NCBI RefSeq assembly: GCF_905171765.1
Contig: NC_053390.1
Span: 509,071,444 to 509,135,443, forward strand
Source of the DNA: Bufo bufo
Taxonomy: Eukaryota > Chordata > Amphibia > Anura > Bufonidae
DNA: 64,000 nt
Direction: 5' to 3'
Of the stretch, positions 57,158-64,000 are shown in pieces. The first letter of the stretch is position 1. Each line of letters opens with the position of its first letter. Under the pieces are notes generated by a model, which saw only the letters and a list, made by a program, of their open reading frames with translations, did not search any database and had not been told where the DNA came from. A program made the translations under genes and the position numbers.

Positions 57158-58980
57158 TAGTCAGGTTGTCCTCATAGGAGGGGTCCTCCAAGAAGAGACC
57201 ATCCAGGTAAATGATAGAGGATAGGACAGAAGAGTGTCATGACTTTGTTGAAAACCCGCCAGAGGGCAATGTTGAAGGGGAGTGCAACAAACTGGATATG
57301 TAAACCTATCACATGGTGATTGTGAGGCATTGTGGATGTTGATGAAAGACAGAAATTCACCTACCTCCAGAACGACCACCACCGACTGCAGGGATTCCAT
57401 CCATAGTGGACGCAGTTGCAGTTGAGTTTTTTCTAGAATAGGATGGTAGGAAATGTCATTCTTGGAAACAGATTGGAGTAGAACCCTTGGAAACATTCTG
57501 AAGAGAGCACGGGTATGACTACCCTTTCAAGGAGGAGGGCATGGATAGCTTGGCAGAAGGCAGTCACAAGAAGACGAAACCAGGGATGGTCTACATAAAT
57601 GAACCTTCTCTGCAAGCAGAGTGGAGAATTTGATCTTCTACCATGTTGACACCACCTCCCAAACCCATGCGTCTTCTATGTTGCCGTCCTCCAACCAGAT
57701 GAAGCGACTTGAGGAGGGGAAAGACCTTCAAGCAGAAAAGGGCTTGGTAGAGAAAAGGCTTTGTGGTTTTAGAATGAGTATGCCAGGAGAGTTTTGATTT
57801 AAAAAGACAGTTGCCTGGAGAAATGACCTCTAGCCTCAGCAGAAAAAAGTCTTCCAGGGAAAGAAATCTCTGGGAATGGCCTGAGGAGAAAGGCTAACAT
57901 CTTAAAGGGAAGCTGTCACCTCCAAAACACATTTAAAACCGACATCATTACCTTACAGTAAGCCCCCAGTGTGTTCCTAATCATGTGTTTCATTCCTCCA
58001 TTGGTTGCTGCATACTTTATAAAAACGCTGTTTTAATCTCCATTCACGCTATCTTCAGAGCCAGCTTAAAGTCAAGGGGGCAGCGGCCTCCTTGCTTCAA
58101 GTCAAGCTAAGCCCGCCCATTACCCGTCCTCTCTTCACTTTGAGTGATATCCTGCCGTGCGATCCTTGTTACTGCGCGATCCCGTCTCCAGCTATTGCGG
58201 GAGCCGGGATCACGCAGTAACAAGGAGTAAAGGGCGGGCTTAGCTTGACTTGAAGCAAGGAGGCCGCTGCCCCCTTGACTTTAAGCTGGCTCTGAAGATC
58301 GCATGAATGGAAATTAAAACAGCATTTTTATAAAGTATGCAGCAACCGATGGAGGAATGAAACACATGATTATGAACACACTGGGGGCTACTGTAAGGTA
58401 ATGGTCGGTTTTAAATGTGTTTTGGAGGTGACAGCTTCCCTTCAAGCAGTTTGAGGCAGAGTATTTTTCCCCCTGTAGCCTCAAATGAGTTCTTCTAGAC
58501 ATTTGAGAAAAGTTTTCCACCAGAAACAGGGAGGGCAACGATCCCTTTCTTCAGGACTGAAGCCAAAAAATGCAATGGATGCTTCAGCAGCACAGCAAGC
58601 AGATTACAGGGAGACATCACAAAGATACATGCAAGCCTAAAGAAGCAGAGATGCAAGTAGCTGGATATTCTACTTGGAGAAGAGGCACTGTTGGAGATGC
58701 TTGGCCAAGGCAGTACAGGCTTTACCAACCCAAAAAGCATCAAAGGCCGGATGGATATACGAGGATGCACCGATACATGCTGACTTGGAAAGCGAATCCA
58801 CCTTTTTGTCCAGGGGATCTGAAAATGAAGCAGTGCCTGCTAGTGGTAGCTTTGGCATAGTAAGCCACCTGAGAATCCAATGTAGGGGAACTGACCACTT
58901 CAGAACAGATTCCTCAGAGAAGAGACACAGAACATCAGTATTCTTGGAGGGGAGCAGGTATCTGTCAGGGTGACGCCATT
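57158..58980 (-). pseudogene. Probable old DIRS-like gag and reverse transcriptase remnant
   Basis: On the minus strand, 58670-58858 reads SFSDPLDKKVDSLSKSA and ALAKHLQQCL, resembling the gag-like region of DIRS elements, where a 'DP.D+++D.L...' phrase is common. About 1.3 kb further along, 57172-57360 gives FVALPFNIA and FNKVM, the counterpart of TALPFKIS and LTKVM in the younger DIRS at 63 kb. Frames are heavily broken. A T2 MITE at 57906-58441 separates the two parts. The YLDD motif is not intact. I am moderately confident of DIRS, less so of exact limits. Confidence 0.5.
57906..58441. mobile_element. Kolobok/T2-type MITE
   Basis: TTAA at 57902-57905, then AGGGAAGCTGTCACCTCCAA; the right end is its complement 'ttggaggtgacagcttccct', followed by TCAA, a mutated TTAA. 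Long inner palindrome: 'cttgacttgaagcaaggagg' against 'cctccttgcttcaagtcaag'. Confidence 0.85.
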
Positions 58981-58989
58981 CTATATATA

Positions 58990-59250
58990 GACTGTCAAAA
59001 TACCTTCGTACAGTATTAGAATGTATTGCTTCGATGAGCCAAAGTTATTACTTCGCGAAGTCTCGCGAGACTTCGCATAATAATTTCAGAAATTGATTTG
59101 CAGTGGTGCCTTGGAACCGAACCCAAGTTTGGGAAATGTTGTTTTACAGTATAAATCAATTTCTAAAGTTACTATGTGAAGTCTCGCAAGACTTCGTGAA
59201 GTAATAACTTCGGCTCATCAAAGCCAATACATTCTAATACTGTACGGAGC
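58990..59250. mobile_element. Foldback MITE with TCTCGCGAGA palindrome
   Basis: Arms of about 70 bp: 59010-59080 ('gtacagtattagaatgtatt' onward) against 59174-59245. The left arm contains 'cttcgcgaagtctcgcgaga', two adjacent palindromes. Termini and target duplication are not defined. Confidence 0.7.
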
Positions 59251-59440
59251 CCCTGCTCCTGCTGTTTCTTGTGGACAAGAATAGGACATGTTCTATTTTT
59301 TTGAGGAATGGAAGTGCGGATCCGCAAATGCGGACACCACATTCTGGCACCATTGAAAATGAATGGGTCCGCACCTGTTCCGCAAAATTGCGGAACGGAT
59401 GCGGACCCATTTTGCGGACATGTGAATGGACCCTTACGGA
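59251..59440. repeat. MITE-like GCGGATCCGC-type segment
   Basis: Includes 'ggacatgttctatttttttg', 'tgcggatccgcaaatgcgga' and 'gttccgcaaaattgcggaac', related to 21740-21900. No clear ends. Confidence 0.5.
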
Positions 59441-60888
59441 GCGCTGATCGGGCGGGTACAGGAGCTGCACCCACCCAATCAGCTGCAGGGGACCAGCTGT
59501 TCACGTTAGCTGGACCCCTGCTGTACGCGTTGGCATCAGTGAAAACACTGATGCCGGAGCATTAACCCCTTCTATGCAACGGTCGGTGCTGACCGCGACA
59601 TAGAAGGGGTTTGCTGCGGGTAAGAAAGCCCATCGGGTCCCTGTGCTGCTGTGGCGGGGACCCGATGGGTGAGAAGGCAGCCCAATGCTGTGCAGAGGCT
59701 GCCCAATGCCTTGCACGGCATCAGGATCTGCCTTCTACGGGTGCCCAGGAGATCCAGCCTCAGGCTGGGTCTCCTAGGCAACCTGTTAGTGTATTACTCT
59801 GTGTAATACACTAACAGGCAATGCATTACAATACAGATGTATTGTAATGCATTGGAGAGGGGATCAGACGCCCAAAAGTTAAAGTCAGAAATAAAGTTAA
59901 AAAAAATAAAGTAAAAAAAAGAAAACGCCCCTTTCCCCTGATTTTATAATAAAGAAAAAGAATTAAAAGAAAAAAATACACATTAGTTAGCCGCGTCTGT
60001 AACAACCGGCTCTATAAATATATCACATGATCCACCCCGTCCGATAAACACCATAAAAAAAAAAAACTGTCATAAACAGACATTTTTGTCACCTTACATC
60101 ACAAAACGTGCAACACCAAGCGATCAAAAAAGGAGTATGTCCCACAAAATACCAATAAAAGTTACCCCATCCTGCAAAAAATGAGCCCCATCATAAGAAA
60201 ATCGCTCAAAAAATAAAAAAAAATATACCTCTCAGAACATGGAGACACAAACATTTTTTGCTTCAAATATGCTATTATTTTGTTAGTGAAATAAATAAGA
60301 AAAAGTATATATATTAGGTATCACCGCGTCCGTAACAACCAGCTCTATAAAAAAATATCACATGACCTAACCCCCCAGGTGAACACCGTAAAAAATAAAA
60401 ACTATATCACAAAAAGCCAAGCGATCAAAAGGGCGTATGCACCAAGCGATCAAAAGGGCGTATGCACCCTTAAATAGTACCAATCACCTCATCCGGTAAA
60501 AAATGAGAAGCTACCTAAGACAATAGGTCAAAAAATAAAAAAAAAGCTATGGCTCTCAGACTATGGAGACACTAAAAGATCTTTTTTTTTTGTTTCAAAA
60601 ATGCTATTATTGTGTAAAACTTAAATAAGAAAGTATACATATTATGTATTGTTACGTCCGTAACGATCTGCTCTTTAAAAAAGTCATATGACTTAACCCC
60701 TCAGGTGAACATTTTAAAAATAAAAAAAAATCTGTGCCAAAATTACCAATTTTTTGGTCACCTTGCCCCATAAAGTGTAATAATGAATGATAAAAAAAAA
60801 ATCATATGTAGCCAAAAATGGTACCAATAAAAACGTCAACTCTTACTGCAAAAAACAAGCTCCTGCACAAGACGATCGGCAGAAAATT
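59441..60888 (-). repeat. Family A fragment, inverted
   Basis: The left part has family-type GC-rich palindromes ('cccatcgggtccc', 'ggcatcagtg...cactgatgcc') and 'ttaaccccttctatg'. The right part has inverted versions of the second array ('aataccaatcacctcatcc', 'atattaggtatcaccgcgtccgtaac' near 60314 and 60645). It ends at the DIRS boundary. Confidence 0.65.
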
Positions 60889-61290
60889 TAAGATTACACT
60901 CACCGGTAATCACTTTTCCATAAGCCCATGACAGCACCCTTAAGACCGCCTCTATCCAGGACAGGAACTTTTGTGGAGAGCTCTTAAGGAGGAGCATGGC
61001 CCCTAGACCACCAGTTAATCGCGAGAACTTGTCCTAAAACACACACTTACACAAAAAGCTACTTTTCTTTTTTTTCTTTTAAAAATTCTCTTTTTTTATA
61101 TACTTATATATATATATATATATATATTATTATTTTTTTTGTGTATACACATACGTAAAGACATTTAAATATTTCATCTATATAGGGTGGGAATAAACCC
61201 CGGGTGCTGTCATGGGCTTATGGAAAAATGATTACCGGTGAGTGTAATCTTAAATTTCCCTTACGCCCATGACAGCACCCTTGAGAGAGA
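60889..61290. repeat. DIRS terminal repeat complex
   Basis: A 51-base segment 60889-60939 is the near-perfect inverse of 61202-61252 ('taagattacactcaccggta' against 'taccggtgagtgtaatctta'). A third, direct copy of its inner part ('gcccatgacagcaccctt') is at 61266-61285. Between them is a TA microsatellite. Mixed inverted and direct repeats at the ends are characteristic of DIRS elements, which use them to complete a circular intermediate. Confidence 0.85.
61095..61130. repeat. TA microsatellite
   Basis: About 15 TA dinucleotides with one interruption, in the non-coding DIRS end. Confidence 0.9.
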
Positions 61291-61369
61291 CGACTAGAAT
61301 AGTAATCCTTTTAGGGGGAGGGGGACTACTGCCTGGAGGACTTTCCTACCGTAAGGCAACTGCTCTCTA

Positions 61370-62335
61370 GAGCCTAGGTCTAGTCTGTAATGACGAAAAA
61401 AGGTACACGGAGACTGCCATGTAGCTGCTCTACAAATCTGTTCTAAGGAAGCATCGGCCCTCTCTGCCCAAGAAGTAGAAACTGATCTGGTGGAATGAGC
61501 ACAAAAACCTTTCGGGGGAGTTTAGGCTGAAGAATAGGCCAAAGTAATGGCGCTCACAATCTGGAAAGTGATTTAGGAGAGGCTGAGAGACCCTTGTTTT
61601 TTCCACTGAATTGAATAAAAAGCTTAGAGGTTTTCCTCCATTGACTAGTAACGTCCAAGTAATGAGATAGACATCTTTTTACATCTAAGCAATGGAGTTT
61701 CTTCTCTTTCATTACTTGGATTTTGGCACAGAGAGGGAAGGACAATGTCCTGTGTTCTATGGAACATAGAAACTACCTTCGGCAGAAAGGAAGGGTCTGG
61801 CTTAATAAGTACCCTGTCATCCAAGATGTTAGTATAAGGTGGGGATGTTGAAAAGGCTGAAATTTCCTCAACTCTTCTGGCTGAGGTGATCGCCACCAGG
61901 AAGGTAGTTTTGAAGGAAAGGAGTCTTATAGATAAGTCCTGTAGCGGTTCAAAGGGAGGCTCCATAAGGCTAGTAAGGACTAAGTTGAGGTCCCAGGGGG
62001 GAACCGAGGGTCCGAGTATCGGTCTAAGTCTGCTGATCGCTTTAAAAAATCTCTTAACCCAGGGATGGTTAGCGATTGGGGAGTCAAAAAAGGCACTTAG
62101 GGCAGATACCTGTACCTTGAGAGTGCTAGGCATCAAATTCTTCTCATGACCAGCTTGTAAGAAATCTAAGATCTTACACATAGGAGGAGGGTTTAAGGAT
62201 TTACCGGATCCTTAGCAAATTTTTGGAAGGTCTTCCAAATTCTGAGGTAAATCGAGGAGGTAACCTCCTTTCTGCAAGATAGCAAGGTGGAAACTACTTT
62301 CTTGGAGAGGCCTCTACTTTCTAGGATTTCCCCCT
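61370..62335 (-). pseudogene. DIRS tyrosine recombinase pseudogene
   Basis: The enzyme would join the circular copy into the genome by strand exchange. Starting near 62335: SRGLSKKVVSTLL, an N-terminal core-binding domain including LDFLQAGHEKNLMPSTLKV and PWDLNLVLTSL, then the catalytic domain with first arginine in TSARRVEEI (about 61870). After shifts near 61745 and 61560 the frame gives AHSTR (61486-61497), the HxxR motif, and RHYRLD with the nucleophilic tyrosine at 61387-61389. So R, H, R and Y are all visible. An in-frame stop lies before PPKGF. Its order after RNase H on the minus strand is the normal DIRS order. Confidence 0.88.
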
Positions 62336-64000
62336 CAAGAGCCATGCTGTTAGATGCAACTGTTTTACATTTGGATGGATGACAGGGCCTTGAAACAAAA
62401 GATCTTGCCTCCCCGGGAGAATCCAAGGGTCTGCTAGGGAGAGTTTCCTCAACCAGGTTCTTCGGGGCCAAAATGGAGCAATTAGGATCACTCTTGTTCG
62501 TTCTTGTCTTAATTTTTGGAGAAACCTTGGAAGGAGTCTTAGCGGAGGAAACGCGTAGAGCAGCTGATTCGGCCAATGGAGGGAGAAGGCATCTATCCCC
62601 GTTGGTGAGTCTCTCGACCTGAGGGAAAAGAAAAGTTGGCATTTTCTGTTCTCCCTGGTTGCAAACAAATCTAGTTGCGGACAACCCCAGAGGAGAGTTA
62701 TTTGGTTGAAGATTTTTTGATTCAGACACCATTCCCCCTGGTCCAGTGTGTTTCTGCTTAAGAAATCTGCTACCTTGTTTTCCGTTCCCTTTAGATGTAC
62801 CGCCCTGAAAGACGGATCGCAAGGTATCACAAGAGAAAAAATGTCTGCGGCCAACAGCATAAGACTTTCTGATTTCGTTCCTCCTTGTCTGTTCAAATAG
62901 GAAACGACTGTGGCGTTGTCCGAGAAAATCTTTAGAGCTTTCCCCTGAAGTAAAGGAAGAAATTATTTTAAGGCAAGAAGAACTGCCCTCAGATCTCTCA
63001 TGTTTTGAGAGTCTTGACTCTCCTCCTTTTTCCATACGCCTTGTCGTAAGTTTCCCTGACAATAGGGCCCCCAGCCGAAAGGACTTGCATCGGTGGTAAG
63101 GGTTACGAAATTCTGTTGATTCCAAGGGAGACCTTGGGACAGATTTAAAGGATTCAGCCACCAGTGTAAAGATTGAATTGCCTGAGGGGTGAGTGGGAGT
63201 GGTGCATCCAGCAGAAAAAGGGCGCCCTGCCATTCTTTCAGGATTTGCCATTGGAGGGGTCTGGAGTGAAACTGGCTCCAATTGACCGCTGGTATGGTGG
63301 AAGTCATTCTGCCCAACACCGCCATTGCCTGCCTGATAGTACGGTTCTTTGCCACCATCAGGGACTGAACTCCTTCTGTTAATTTTTGTATCTTGTTCTG
63401 GGGAAGGATACAGCAGGATCATTCCTAGAAAGACAAATTTTTGGGAGGCTATTAGATGCAATTTCCCCCAGTTTATCTGCCAACCAGGTTTTTCTAGGAT
63501 CCGCACCACCTCTTTGAGATGCAAGTCCAGACGGTTCTTGGACTCTGCAACCACCAAAAGATCATCTAGATATGGAATTACTAGAATGTCTCTTTCTCTT
63601 ATGTGGGCCATGACCTCTGCCATTACTTTTGTGAGTAGTCTGGGAGCCTGAGAAATTTTGAACGGAAGAGCTGTATATTGTAAGTGATGAATCTGATTCT
63701 CTATTGAAACTGCGACTGAGATATTTTTGATAGTCTGCGTGAATTGGGATGTGGTAATATGCATCTCATATCTATTGTGGCCATGAAACAGCCCTCGAAT
63801 AGATGTTTTAAAACTGACTGAATTGACTCCATTCTGAACTTCTTGTAAGAGAGAAACTGATTTAGATCTTTTAAGTTTATAATAGTTCTGAACGTGTCAT
63901 CTGGTTTGGGAATCAGAAAGAGGGAAGAATAGAAACCTTTCCCTTTCTCTGACTCTGGTACTGGAACCAGGACATTTTTCTCTAAAAGAGAAAGAATCTC
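62336..64000 (-). pseudogene. DIRS reverse transcriptase-RNase H pseudogene, start beyond window
   Basis: Copies the element RNA to DNA. From the right edge: GKGFYSSLFLIPKPD and FRTIINLKDLNQFL (about 63800-63980) start the fingers; the palm has TALPFKISQAPRLLTKVM and the catalytic LVIPYLDDLLVV (about 63550-63570), with both aspartates. A shift near 63765 breaks the sequence after ATIDMR. Another frame (62963-63358) supplies the connection and RNase H with LTTDASPFGWGPYC, then 62321-62896 carries ENKVADFLSRN (an RNase H end motif) and PQLDLFATREN. At least three frame changes are needed, so it is inactive, but divergence is lower than in the 57-59 kb remnant. Confidence 0.9.

Larger units (their letters stand above)
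60889..64000 (-). mobile_element. DIRS-type tyrosine-recombinase retrotransposon, 3' two thirds
   Basis: Minus-strand order: reverse transcriptase, RNase H, tyrosine recombinase, then a non-coding end with inverted and direct repeats. DIRS elements lack an integrase and DDE enzyme and insert through the recombinase. The gag-like region and upstream terminus would lie beyond 64000. The left boundary is placed at 60889, where the inverted repeat begins and family A sequence stops. Confidence 0.9.

Noticed and set aside
1..64000. Host protein-coding exons
   Set aside because: I looked for conserved domains not attributable to mobile elements with flanking splice signals and saw none. Short single exons could still be missed by eye.
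1..64000. tRNA, rRNA or tRNA-derived SINE
   Set aside because: No convincing A and B box pair followed by an A-rich tail was seen, although a computed scan would be more reliable.

Overview
This window looks like a stretch of a large, repeat-rich amphibian genome, most likely a frog. That is an inference from the repeats: Kolobok/T2-type elements with TTAA targets, Tx1-like L1 LINEs, DIRS retroelements, several Tc1/mariner families and long palindromic MITEs. I found no host protein-coding gene, rRNA, tRNA or CRISPR array. Every protein-like segment I recognise belongs to a transposable element, and every one is broken.

Region by region. 1-8.4 kb: pieces of a TTAA-flanked repeat (family A), a DD36E Tc1/mariner element, a solo LTR, a Helitron with a nested MITE, a CR1/L2-like LINE copy split by a MITE, and a 5'-truncated L1. 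8.4-13.2 kb: two copies of a CAGTGGC-type repeat with short tandem arrays, a very long hairpin, and two hammerhead-like motifs. 13.25-16.84 kb: a family A copy abutted by a T2-type MITE at the same TTAA. 17-24.4 kb: a foldback element with a third, better hammerhead-like fold, a hAT element with perfect 8-bp target duplication, a 3.3-kb TTAA element (family B), and a second LINE copy split by a deleted Tc1 element. 24.9-35.4 kb: an L1 fragment, a nearly complete DD34E Tc1 element, and a full-length L1/Tx1 LINE split cleanly by a T2 MITE and a DD37E Tc1 element. 35.7-49.6 kb: a complete family A copy, then a related copy carrying a palindromic MITE, a 5.9-kb hAT element with BED finger, catalytic and dimerisation regions, and a Harbinger MITE. 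49.6-60.9 kb: older remnants (Tc1, L2-like LINE, probable DIRS), AT-rich palindromes and family A tails. 60.9-64 kb: a younger DIRS element on the minus strand, with reverse transcriptase, RNase H and tyrosine recombinase, running off the right edge.

The window works as a record of nested insertions rather than a set of cooperating genes. Target duplications let several insertions be ordered: the L1 precedes both its T2 and DD37E passengers; family A copies precede the hAT and Harbinger insertions; the LINE copies precede their MITE and Tc1 passengers. The most unusual items are the three hammerhead-like motifs, the ~0.4-kb hairpin at 9.5 kb, the 395-bp periodic arrays inside family A, and a 30-bp host sequence repeated on both sides of an AT-rich palindrome at 56.3-56.9 kb.
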